Shown one piece after another: positions 1-6,072 of a stretch of DNA of 6,834 nt. Where the stretch lies: contig BEHW01000104.1 in the NCBI GenBank assembly GCA_002898675.1, positions 1-6,834 on the forward strand. Direction: 5' to 3'. Under the pieces are notes generated by a model. It saw only the letters and a program-made list of their open reading frames with translations. It ran no database searches and had not been told where the DNA came from. Source of the DNA: a bacterium HR20 (GTDB lineage: Bacteria; Bacteroidota; Ignavibacteria; Kapaibacteriales; NICIL-2). Position numbers and translations under genes: made by a program. Positions within the stretch are counted from its first letter, which is position 1; every line of letters begins with the position of its first letter.

Positions 1-1683
1 TGGCGGGGATAGGTTCGCGCGGTAGAAATCGAAGACAACCAAGCTGAGTAGTCGGCGTTCGAATTTGCTCATCGTTCGAACGATCGGAAGGAAGGTGCGG
101 CTCTGCTGCTGGCGACCGTCGGCTGTTTCAATGCGAAGCGCACATTCGATCGAATCACGTTCGGCAATCTGCGGAGCAATTGCTGCTAACGCTGCGGTGT
201 CAAGCTCAATCCCCACGACCGATGGTAGCGTGCCGTACCCTTGACGCCGAGCGAGCAGAGCACTACCGTAGCGAGCTTCAAGTTCCCAGCGAGTAGGTGG
301 GAGAGTGTATCCAGTGCGGAGCGTCGCACGGTTTCGGAGGACAATGTACTCACGGAAGCGCTCATGCACAATAGGAGCGAACACCGACTGCTGCTGGCTG
401 GCAAGTTCAACGCGGCGATTTTCGACCAGGCCTTCCGGATAGGCAGGATTGGTGGGGATGCTCGGCGTTGGGCTTGTTCGAACGACAAGCTGGCTTGGTC
501 GCAGATGCCAGCGACTGGCAAGGTAGCTGGCGATCGCCTCTGCGCGGGCACGGGCAAGAATCGGCTGCTCTGCAGGCGGAACTTCGCGCCCGTCGGTCGT
601 ACCTGTAATGAGCAGCACTGCTGTAGTATCAGCAGCAAGCCGCTTGCCGAGGATATGCAGCAGGTGATAGTAAATCCCCAGCGTCGAGCGCGGGAGCAAC
701 GAATCAGCAAATCTCTCGGGATCGATCGGCGGCAGGTAGCGCGGTGGAATCACACTCGACGCACTATCGAAGAACACGTACGGAAGGAGCGGAAAGGTCT
801 CCGTCACAATCGCTTCCTGAACGGCGATCGGTTCAGGCGATGCAAGAGAAAGCGCAAGGAGCGCTGGAGGAGTCTTTTCTGGAGGAGGTGGTGGGGGCGG
901 TGGTAGTGGATGCAGCGGCTCTGGTGGTGGAGCGCTCAAGTTCACACGAACGCCTACTGCGGCAAATGCAGCGTGGACGGTCCACTGGTAGGTGGAGCGA
1001 ATCGAGCCGAGACCGTAGCGGATGCCAACTTCCGGCACGAGGGCGAGCCGATTCCGCAGCGGAAGAGTGGCGCCCAACGACGCGAGTGCACCATAGGTCG
1101 TCACTGCATCGGGAATTGCGCCGCGCGCAATCGTATGGCGACGCGTTCCATCGGGAAAAACTAGCGCTGCGGGCTGGACAATCTCTTCGGTTTGTTCATA
1201 GTCGGCACCGAACGCCGGATGTGAGACATCTCCGCCGACGCGAAGCCAGAGTGGCAGCTCCAGACCAAACGCACGCAATGGATAGATCCGCCCGCTCAGC
1301 TCGAGACCAAGATAGAGCAATGTTGCGTTACACACGTGCCGCCGCAAATATGGGACGTAGGCTCCTTGCTCAGGGTCATAGGCTTCCAATCCATTGTCGG
1401 TCGTAAGTTCCAGTCGTGCCGGGCGATGCCAGAACGTAACGCGTACACTCCCTTCGATCCATGGGAGCAACGGCCGATCGTAGCTAACGCCGAGCAGGAT
1501 GCCGCTGGAGTGTCCACGCGTGAATACGCCACACTCCGGCTGCCCATCGTACACCGGGATAGATGCGCGGTGATCAAGGAGCGACCAGCCACCGAATACA
1601 CCCCACCATTCGACCTCGGAATCGGCGCGTGCGATAAGTACCTGGAGTGTGAGACAAACTCCAACCAAAAAGCAAGTGCGCAT
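1..1683 (-). CDS. OmpA-family outer membrane protein, barrel plus (tandem?) OmpA-like domains, partial at C-terminus
   Basis: The reverse strand is open from an ATG at 1683 to the window edge, giving 561 codons with no stop; the 3' end lies outside. Residues 1-20 form a signal peptide (MRTCFLVGVCLTLQVLIARA, cleavage probably before DSEVE). Residues about 21-247 alternate polar and hydrophobic residues as in an outer-membrane barrel. Residues about 248-268 are a proline linker containing eight consecutive Pro. An OmpA-like domain follows at about 300-430: it opens with PYVFFD, has TGTTDG with Asp364, an ARARAEAIASYL helix, and NRRVEL with Arg424. The Asp and Arg are the residues that hold diaminopimelate of peptidoglycan in this family. 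Residues 430-540 are a beta-rich spacer, and the visible end (LLSLVVFDFYRANLSP) resembles the first strand of a second OmpA-like domain. The likely role is linking the outer membrane to the cell wall. It is transcribed divergently from the 1840 gene. Family assignment is secure; ligand and transport function are unknown. Confidence 0.85.
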   Translation of the reverse strand, partial: MRTCFLVGVCLTLQVLIARADSEVEWWGVFGGWSLLDHRASIPVYDGQPECGVFTRGHSSGILLGVSYDRPLLPWIEGSVRVTFWHRPARLELTTDNGLEAYDPEQGAYVPYLRRHVCNATLLYLGLELSGRIYPLRAFGLELPLWLRVGGDVSHPAFGADYEQTEEIVQPAALVFPDGTRRHTIARGAIPDAVTTYGALASLGATLPLRNRLALVPEVGIRYGLGSIRSTYQWTVHAAFAAVGVRVNLSAPPPEPLHPLPPPPPPPPEKTPPALLALSLASPEPIAVQEAIVTETFPLLPYVFFDSASSVIPPRYLPPIDPERFADSLLPRSTLGIYYHLLHILGKRLAADTTAVLLITGTTDGREVPPAEQPILARARAEAIASYLASRWHLRPSQLVVRTSPTPSIPTNPAYPEGLVENRRVELASQQQSVFAPIVHERFREYIVLRNRATLRTGYTLPPTRWELEARYGSALLARRQGYGTLPSVVGIELDTAALAAIAPQIAERDSIECALRIETADGRQQQSRTFLPIVRTMSKFERRLLSLVVFDFYRANLSPP

Positions 1684-1695
1684 TGAACAGTCGAA

Positions 1696-1725
1696 AAAAC
1701 GTAAACACCACGTTGGTTGTGCAAA
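1696..1725 (-). promoter_or_regulatory. Possible Bacteroidota-type promoter of the OmpA-family gene
   Basis: Read on the minus strand, TTTG (1725-1722) is followed after 18 bases by TACGTTTT (1703-1696). This is one mismatch from the Bacteroidota -7 consensus TAnnTTTG, with a -33 TTTG box. The implied transcript would start only a few bases before the ATG at 1683, which is unusually short, so the call is tentative. Confidence 0.28.
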
Positions 1726-1830
1726 CAACACGCCAAGTAACACATGTGCGGCGCAATCGTTGCAGTACGGACCGGTACCACATCAACACAGCGTATGCGA
1801 AATTTGTTCTGAGTCTGAGCAACTCGCAGT

Positions 1831-1836
1831 GGAGGA
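1831..1836 (+). promoter_or_regulatory. Shine-Dalgarno-like sequence before the 1840 gene
   Basis: GGAGGA lies just 5' of ATG 1840 and 12-13 bases 5' of the in-frame ATG at 1849. The spacing to 1840 is a little short and to 1849 a little long, so it does not decide between them. It is the only clear Shine-Dalgarno motif in front of a plus-strand gene in this window. Confidence 0.45.
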
Positions 1837-1839
1837 ACT

Positions 1840-2748
1840 ATGCGCAATATGCTGCTGCTGTTTGTGATTATTGGATCAAGCCTGCACGGGCAGCGCTTTC
1901 CCGACCGCTGGGTGGCGCTCAATCCATTGCTCGATTCATCAAGACGCATCGAACCAGGCACACTCGGATGGATGCATTCTCTGGTAGGCTGGGGCGAGTT
2001 TGGCGGCTACCTTTCAGGGGATCGGGAGCATGCATGGATCCAGCGTTTGGGTGCGCTCATCGAGCTTGTCCGTATCGGGGAGCGCTCCAGTCTTGCCTTT
2101 GCCAGCGAGATCGAGTTCATCGCAAACCCCGAGAACGACATTCGATTCAATCCACGTGCAGTGTTTTGGCAAGAGGGGTTTCTCTTTACACACCACGTCG
2201 GCACGAGCTATTGGCAACTTGGCTACTACCATCGCTGCAAACACGATGTGGATAATCTCGACATCGGACGCCAGCGTTCGCTCATCTACGGGAGCATCGT
2301 CGGCAAATACCTGTTTCCAATCGCCTTGGCTGGGTTCAATGGCGGAGTAGTCGCTCGCGGGGATCTTTATACAATTCGGCTCGACGACCGAACGCCGCCG
2401 AGCGATGAGCAGCATATCCCGAACGTCGAGCGTCTGCTCAGCACACTCGGCGGTAGCATTCATCTGCGCCGACCTCTTGCCGATCCATGGCTGGGATTCT
2501 ACATCAACGCATGGGTAGGCACCAATTTCTATAGCGGCAGCTCAAAATTCTATCTATTTACCGATGGTATTTACATTACACGTTTTCAAGGCGGTATTAG
2601 TGCTGGGATTGCAATTACTGGGGCTGCAAATTTCCGTATCGGCATTTCCTATGAATATTTAGCTGATACTGGCATCAACCCCCTCCCTGAAGCATCGCCC
2701 TTGCTTGCTCTAACAATTTCTGTGCTCAACCCTGCTGCCATGTGGTAA
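1840..2748 (+). CDS. Exported, probably outer-membrane beta-barrel protein of unknown function
   Basis: This 302-residue protein is not matched to a named family with confidence. Residues 1-18 (MRNMLLLFVIIGSSLHGQ) are a signal peptide; there is no lipobox cysteine. The mature part is made of alternating aromatic/hydrophobic strands with short turns, for example around 68-95, 118-132, 215-240 and 250-273, which suits an outer-membrane barrel. The motif YYHRCKHDVDNLD at 129-141 is distinctive: GYxH-rich segments of this kind occur in some DUF1207-like outer-membrane proteins, but that is a weak recollection rather than an assignment. ATG 1849 (residue 4) is an alternative start that would still leave a signal peptide. 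The last third uses more A/T-ending codons than the rest, roughly from base 2520. It lies between two other envelope genes, and 131 bases separate it from the protease gene. Gene reality is near certain; function is unknown. Confidence 0.82.
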   Translation: MRNMLLLFVIIGSSLHGQRFPDRWVALNPLLDSSRRIEPGTLGWMHSLVGWGEFGGYLSGDREHAWIQRLGALIELVRIGERSSLAFASEIEFIANPENDIRFNPRAVFWQEGFLFTHHVGTSYWQLGYYHRCKHDVDNLDIGRQRSLIYGSIVGKYLFPIALAGFNGGVVARGDLYTIRLDDRTPPSDEQHIPNVERLLSTLGGSIHLRRPLADPWLGFYINAWVGTNFYSGSSKFYLFTDGIYITRFQGGISAGIAITGAANFRIGISYEYLADTGINPLPEASPLLALTISVLNPAAMW

Positions 2749-2754
2749 TTTCCT

Positions 2755-2822
2755 GCGCGCTCGGATATATACACGTTGCCAACGACGACCGACGAGAACT
2801 TTCTCAAGGTCGCCGAGTGCGC
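2755..2822 (+). other. Potential three-way-junction RNA structure in intergenic region
   Basis: The arms GCGCGCTCGG (2755-2764) and CCGAGTGCGC (2813-2822) pair over 10 positions with one G-U wobble. Inside are two smaller hairpins: CGTT-GCC-AACG (2774-2784), and CGACC (2786-2790) with GGTCG (2808-2812) capped by GAGA-ACTT-TCTC (2794-2805). The last stem abuts the outer stem directly, as expected for coaxial stacking. It may end the upstream transcript, act as a leader of the protease gene, or be chance folding. No U tract follows, and I match it to no known riboswitch. Confidence 0.4.
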
Positions 2823-2830
2823 TAATCTTG
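2800..2830 (+). promoter_or_regulatory. Weak candidate promoter for the protease gene
   Basis: TTTC (2800-2803), 19 bases, then TAATCTTG (2823-2830) resembles the Bacteroidota TTTG/TAnnTTTG promoter with one mismatch in each box. It would give a leader of about 40 bases before ATG 2880. If real, transcription would begin after the folded element at 2755-2822, so that element would belong to the upstream transcript. Confidence 0.22.
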
Positions 2831-2879
2831 GCACGGTATATGATATGGCAGCCGCGGTTTATCTACCGTTCGATAGGCG

Positions 2880-4469
2880 ATGGTGTACTGCATGGATCCC
2901 AACCGAGCTACTACCGCATGGGCAATTGCAGCGTTATATTGCTTGTTTGTCAATGCATGGGAAGGAGCAGCCCAGCCCCTCAATCCCAAGCAGATCTTTG
3001 AGCAATGCGCTGGAGCAGTCGTCCTCATCCAAACAGAAAGTGCTAGCGGCACAGGCTTTTTTATCAACTCGCAGTATATCGTCACCAATAAGCACGTTAT
3101 CGGCCGACCGGGGATTAGCGAAACGGTGTACTACCGCTACGAAGCAGCGTACTTTACACACCGTCAAATTCAGGTTACAACACGAGCGGGTACGACCATC
3201 CCGGTCATCGAGGTCAACGCCTTCCGCGAGCATCCCGATATTGACCTTGCAGTTCTCAAAGTAGCTCGGCATCAAGGGGTAACGCTGCCGATCAGCGAAA
3301 AGCCTGTCGAAGTCGGTGAACCAGTCGTCGCCATCGGGCATCCGCGTGGGATGGAATGGACGCTCACCCAAGGGAGCATCTCGAAACGTGACTTTAGCGA
3401 ACAGGCGTTCAAATACTCGGTGCAACTCGATTTAGCCACTGATTTCGGCAGTAGTGGCGGGCCTGTTATCAACAAGTTTGGCCAAGTCGTCGCTATTGTC
3501 CAAGGCGCTTATCCGCTGAGCGCTACAGGCAAATTCGGTATCCGTTCGGACATTCTTGCAGGATTGCTCAACTACTACGGAATTCCTTACAACACTGAGC
3601 CGATCGTTTTGCCTAGTACAGAAGAGCTCCAGTCGCTGGCTCGACTCATCCAAGAACAGCAGCGATCACTCGGTCAGCTTCGCGAGCAACTCGACCAAGA
3701 ACGAAGCGAACTTGACCGCCAACGCAGCGAGCTTGCTCGTCGGCAAAACGAGCTGACCGAACGGGAGCGCAAAATCGCCAGAGAAAGCGCTGAGCTCGAT
3801 GCAAAGCTCAACAACGCTAAACTCTTCCTGAAAGACTACGAGGACAAACGCTCCGAACTCCAGGATGAGTATGAACGCAAGTACGCCGAACTCAAGTCGT
3901 TCAAGGATCAGCTCGACGATCGGGAGAAGGCTATCACTAGCCGCGAGCAACGACTCAACGAACGCGAGCGTTGGCTACAGCAAAAAGAGGCTGAAATCAC
4001 CGAAAAACTTGGCGATCATTTCTCTATTGACGTCCTTGCCTCACCGATGTACGAGATTGAACGCAAGCTGCTTGTCCCGCTCCGCGCATCGGTTGGCTTT
4101 TATTACCGCTTCGGTTTCGAGCGAGATAACCGCAACGTCGTAATCCAAGCAAACAAGGTCGGTATCGTAGCAACCCGCCAGCTTTCACTCCTCGGCTGGG
4201 AACAAGATGAAGTAACCCTTGCTATCGAGGTCAATAGCCAATTCCGGCTCAGCATTGGTGCAGTCCTCCGCCAACGGGACGTCATCCGCAACATGCCGGT
4301 ATCACCGCGCGAACCTCTCTACACTGCATCAATCATGGCAGATCTCCTCCCCGAAAGTTCATTCCACCTCGGCCTTGGCGTCAGCGGTTTAACCGATCGA
4401 CAGTTTCGTTCGCCTGCGGTCATGGTCGGATTCCAACTCGGTTTCGAAATCAATTTCCTTCGGTGGTAA
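2880..4469 (+). CDS. Exported trypsin-like serine protease fused to coiled coil and C-terminal beta-barrel-like domain
   Basis: This is a 529-residue protein. An in-frame TAG at 2874 fixes the earliest start at ATG 2880; ATG 2892 (residue 5) is equally possible. Residues about 11-32 are a signal peptide ending near WEGAAQ. Residues about 36-236 are a chymotrypsin-fold (S1C-like) peptidase with a complete triad: His72 in TNKHV, Asp122 in HPDIDLAVL and Ser192 in GSSGGP, plus the usual AIGHPRG segment. No PDZ domain follows, unlike DegP/HtrA. Residues about 247-376 are a highly charged heptad-type coiled coil rich in Glu, Arg and Leu. Residues about 380-529 are amphipathic strands ending in FEINFLRW, with a terminal Trp as in outer-membrane barrel signals. 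By inference the barrel anchors the protein in the outer membrane with the protease on a periplasmic stalk, for envelope protein quality control or processing. The protease call is secure; the barrel is a prediction. No Shine-Dalgarno motif is seen. Confidence 0.88.
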   Translation: MVYCMDPNRATTAWAIAALYCLFVNAWEGAAQPLNPKQIFEQCAGAVVLIQTESASGTGFFINSQYIVTNKHVIGRPGISETVYYRYEAAYFTHRQIQVTTRAGTTIPVIEVNAFREHPDIDLAVLKVARHQGVTLPISEKPVEVGEPVVAIGHPRGMEWTLTQGSISKRDFSEQAFKYSVQLDLATDFGSSGGPVINKFGQVVAIVQGAYPLSATGKFGIRSDILAGLLNYYGIPYNTEPIVLPSTEELQSLARLIQEQQRSLGQLREQLDQERSELDRQRSELARRQNELTERERKIARESAELDAKLNNAKLFLKDYEDKRSELQDEYERKYAELKSFKDQLDDREKAITSREQRLNERERWLQQKEAEITEKLGDHFSIDVLASPMYEIERKLLVPLRASVGFYYRFGFERDNRNVVIQANKVGIVATRQLSLLGWEQDEVTLAIEVNSQFRLSIGAVLRQRDVIRNMPVSPREPLYTASIMADLLPESSFHLGLGVSGLTDRQFRSPAVMVGFQLGFEINFLRW

Positions 4470-4515
4470 GGTGGGTAAGCACGGAATACTGCGAGACACT
4501 CTACAATGCAACTCT

Positions 4516-4558
4516 CTGTCCTGACAGGCACTTGGCAAATGTCAGAAATCTCTGACAG
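4516..4558. repeat. Tandem palindromes sharing a CTGACAG half-site; operator-like
   Basis: The first palindrome is CTGTC-CT-GACAG (4516-4527). The second is TGTCAGA-AATC-TCTGACA (4540-4557), with perfect 7-base arms. The half-site CTGACAG occurs at 4521-4527 and again at 4552-4558, 31 bases apart, close to three helical turns, so bound proteins would lie on the same DNA face. A dimeric regulator of the 4807 gene is a reasonable guess, but no regulator is identified. Confidence 0.45.
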
Positions 4559-4692
4559 TGTCAAGACGCTTGCAAAGAATGGGCGCAACGAATGCAACCG
4601 GGAATTTTTGGCGAAATCTGAAAATGCGCCTGTACTACTACTTGAGGTTGCTCTGCAATTGCGCCCGACGATGTGGAAAGTTGACTGGCAGA

Positions 4693-4740
4693 GTGTCGAA
4701 CGAGCAACCGTGCAACCACCCCTTGCACTTCGTTCCACAC
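4693..4740. repeat. Nested imperfect inverted repeat, possible structured leader
   Basis: The outer arms GTGTCGAACG (4693-4702) and CGTTCCACAC (4731-4740) pair at 9 of 10 positions. An inner perfect stem GTGCAA (4710-4715) / TTGCAC (4723-4728) encloses a C-rich 7-base loop. The fold lies 66 bases before ATG 4807 and could be a leader structure or a protein-binding site. It has no U tract, so it is not an obvious terminator. Confidence 0.42.
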
Positions 4741-4806
4741 GATGCAGGGACACTAATGCGCAATGGCAGAGAACAGCGTTTGTTCCACCATTTTACGGTT
4801 CATCCT

Positions 4807-5787
4807 ATGCGCCACATTGCCCTGATCTACTGCGATGAAGACCTCTACCCCGTGCCAGAGGTCTTCGAGGAGCTTGAGCTCCGGCATCGCCTTCACTTCC
4901 CGGAATTATACCTGTTCGTGCGTGAAGGCAGAACATTGCCATATACTGCTCCGGGAGCAGGATGGCACTCTGATCAACCTGTGAGCAATTCGAATGGACT
5001 CAATGGCCAGCATCAGAAACGGCGGCGCAAGTCTTCAACGAACTACGGTCAGCGTATGGTCGAGCTCATCCGCAAGATAACCAGCATGCACGATACAGTG
5101 CTCCACATGCTGATCACCGGCGAGATCGAGCGCGACAGCGCCATGGCAATCAGCGCGTTCCTCCTCTACGGGCGACCATACGACTGTCTCTACTGGTGGG
5201 CGGGCAAGCTCGAGAAACGGCCGAAGGGCAAAATCTCCATTTCCAACTTTCTGCCGATGAATCCATCCCTTGTCCTCCGAGCAGTGCCGTGCCCCCCGAT
5301 GCAGTACGCTTGCCCCGATTTCTCGGCTCCGAGCAGTCAACCGGTGCACAATGGTGCTCACCACCAGGCTGTGCCGTCAAGGGATCCAAGCGTTGCATCC
5401 TCCGCGGTGCTCGACATTATGCGGTGCACGTTGCGGGTAGATGGGAAGGCAATTCCTTTGAGCCCCGTCGAGTGCGCGCTCTACTGGTGGGTTGTACAAG
5501 CAAATCGCCCTATTCCGTGGGGCAAATCCCTGCGGGACGAGGACTGGGAGCAATTCTGCGAGTTTTACCAACTGATCTGTCACCAACGACAACTTTCACG
5601 CACCGGAAGCTACACACCAGCAACACCCTTCGACGAGCGGCTCCAGGTGCTCCAGAAAGCGGTCTCGACCATCAAACGGAAGGTTTCTGCTCTCAGCCCT
5701 TCAACCGCAGAGTTGTATGCCCCACAGCCTATCGGCCAGTACGCAGAGAAAGTGCTCACCATTCGCGCTCCCATCGAACTGCGGTAG
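4807..5787 (+). CDS. Diverged CRISPR-associated NE0113/ring-nuclease-like protein, orphan and probably catalytically altered
   Basis: The frame is open from GTG 4558, but I chose ATG 4807 because MRHIALIYC looks like the first strand of the family fold and the preceding 83 residues look non-coding. This gives 326 residues. From memory, the Cas_NE0113 family (cyclic-oligoadenylate sensing or degrading proteins of type III CRISPR systems) has a segment LH-xSIAGGRKTMG...-GRPxDRLxH. Here residues 99-130 read LHMLITGEIERDSA, then 11 residues, then GRPYDCLYWW, with the same spacing but GGRKT replaced by GEIER. The C-terminal half also fits the family: LRVDGKAIPLSPVECALYWW (209-228), STIKRKVSALSP (287-298) and a final YAEKVLTIRAPIELR (312-326). 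Residues about 156-202 are a Pro/Ser/His-rich low-complexity insertion. No CRISPR array or cas gene is in the window, and the next gene downstream is rpmH. Activity may be lost, leaving ligand binding or another role. The family link is moderately sure; function is inference. Confidence 0.6.
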   Translation: MRHIALIYCDEDLYPVPEVFEELELRHRLHFPELYLFVREGRTLPYTAPGAGWHSDQPVSNSNGLNGQHQKRRRKSSTNYGQRMVELIRKITSMHDTVLHMLITGEIERDSAMAISAFLLYGRPYDCLYWWAGKLEKRPKGKISISNFLPMNPSLVLRAVPCPPMQYACPDFSAPSSQPVHNGAHHQAVPSRDPSVASSAVLDIMRCTLRVDGKAIPLSPVECALYWWVVQANRPIPWGKSLRDEDWEQFCEFYQLICHQRQLSRTGSYTPATPFDERLQVLQKAVSTIKRKVSALSPSTAELYAPQPIGQYAEKVLTIRAPIELR

Positions 5788-5804
5788 CCAACGGCACCAT
5801 CCGC

Positions 5805-5848
5805 GTGGAGGGCGTCTTGCAGCTGTTGCAGCGCAGGACGCCCTCCAT
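5805..5848 (+). terminator. Strong 20-pair hairpin after the ring-nuclease-like gene, terminator-like but without U tract
   Basis: The arms GGAGGGCGTC (5807-5816) and GACGCCCTCC (5837-5846) are perfectly complementary. The stem extends outward by T-A and G-U pairs and inward through TTGC/GCAG; one bulged A (5821) is followed by GCTG-TTG-CAGC. In all there are 20 pairs with two wobbles. It begins 17 bases after the stop at 5787 and ends just before the rpmH promoter. The next bases (ATCGTCTTGG) are not a U run, so termination may be factor-assisted, or the hairpin may serve as an mRNA 3'-end stabiliser. Confidence 0.6.
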
Positions 5849-5852
5849 CGTC

Positions 5853-5883
5853 TTGGACGCGATGGCTGCGTGCGGTATTTTTG
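5853..5883 (+). promoter_or_regulatory. Bacteroidota-type promoter of rpmH
   Basis: TTG (5853-5855), 20 bases, then TATTTTTG (5876-5883) is an exact match to the Bacteroidota housekeeping-sigma consensus TAnnTTTG with a -33 TTG at normal spacing. Transcription would start near 5889-5890, leaving a leader of about 30 bases before ATG 5920. No Shine-Dalgarno motif precedes that ATG, also typical of the phylum. Confidence 0.6.
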
Positions 5884-5919
5884 CGTCATGTTCGTTCCAC
5901 AGACCATGCACTGCTCAGC

Positions 5920-6072
5920 ATGAAGCGCACGTACCAACCCAGTCGCCGCCGCCGTCGCGCAACACACGGATTCCGGGCGCGGATGGCAACGAAAAATGGG
6001 CGGAAAGTCCTCGCTGCCCGACGCGCCAAAGGGCGCTACAAACTCACCGTCAGCGATGAACGCCACTGGTGA
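5920..6072 (+). CDS. rpmH: Large ribosomal subunit protein bL34
   Basis: This 50-residue, very basic protein begins MKRTYQPSRRRRR and contains THGFRARMATKNGRKVL and ARRAKGRYKLTV, the signature of bL34 across bacteria. It is a small structural protein of the 50S subunit that binds 23S rRNA. The length is normal, with a slightly extended tail (SDERHW) compared with the common ending after LTV. A TTG at 5881 would add 13 residues, but the conserved MKRTYQPS start at 5920 is decisive. Its TGA overlaps the GTG start of rnpA, so the two are probably translationally coupled. Transcription is likely driven by the promoter at 5853-5883. The common neighbour dnaA is not in the window, and no DnaA-box cluster was seen. 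Confidence 0.97.
   Translation: MKRTYQPSRRRRRATHGFRARMATKNGRKVLAARRAKGRYKLTVSDERHW

Larger units (their letters stand above)
1684..1839. other. Divergent intergenic region
   Basis: These 156 bases separate two divergently transcribed envelope-protein genes and should hold both promoters. They contain the palindrome CACATGTG (1741-1748) and a small hairpin GTTGT-GCAA-ACAAC (1716-1729) with a GNRA-type loop. GAAATTTG (1799-1806) is a near match to the -7 consensus for the plus-strand gene but has no TTG box at the right distance. No coding potential stands out. Confidence 0.6.
4470..4806. other. 337-base region without a convincing gene, rich in inverted repeats
   Basis: Two frames stay open here (from 4506, and from GTG 4558 running into the 4807 gene), but neither gives recognisable protein and both use third-position bases less like the neighbouring genes. 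The stretch holds paired palindromes at 4516-4557 and a long imperfect inverted repeat at 4693-4740, listed separately. I see no clear TAnnTTTG promoter with a correctly spaced TTG box, and no terminator with a U tract after the protease gene. Confidence 0.55.

Noticed and set aside
241..1406. Several plus-strand reading frames of up to about 220 codons
   Set aside because: They are antisense shadows of the 561-codon OmpA-family gene, with Arg/Ser/Trp-rich nonsense-like translations.
1296..1961. 221-residue minus-strand reading frame
   Set aside because: It overlaps the OmpA-family gene in another frame and runs across the divergent intergenic region and the 1840 start; composition is Cys/Arg/Ser-rich.
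4558..4806. N-terminal extension of the ring-nuclease-like gene from GTG 4558
   Set aside because: The 83 added residues are Arg/Cys/His-rich with no recognisable structure, overlap inverted repeats, and precede a natural start (MRHIALIY) at the first predicted strand.
4506..4838. 110-residue plus-strand reading frame
   Set aside because: It overlaps the 4807 start in another frame, has roughly even third-position composition unlike neighbours, and shows no family resemblance. A real small gene cannot be fully excluded.
5881..5919. TTG start adding 13 residues to bL34
   Set aside because: The conserved family start MKRTYQPS is at 5920, and 5881 falls within the promoter -7 box.
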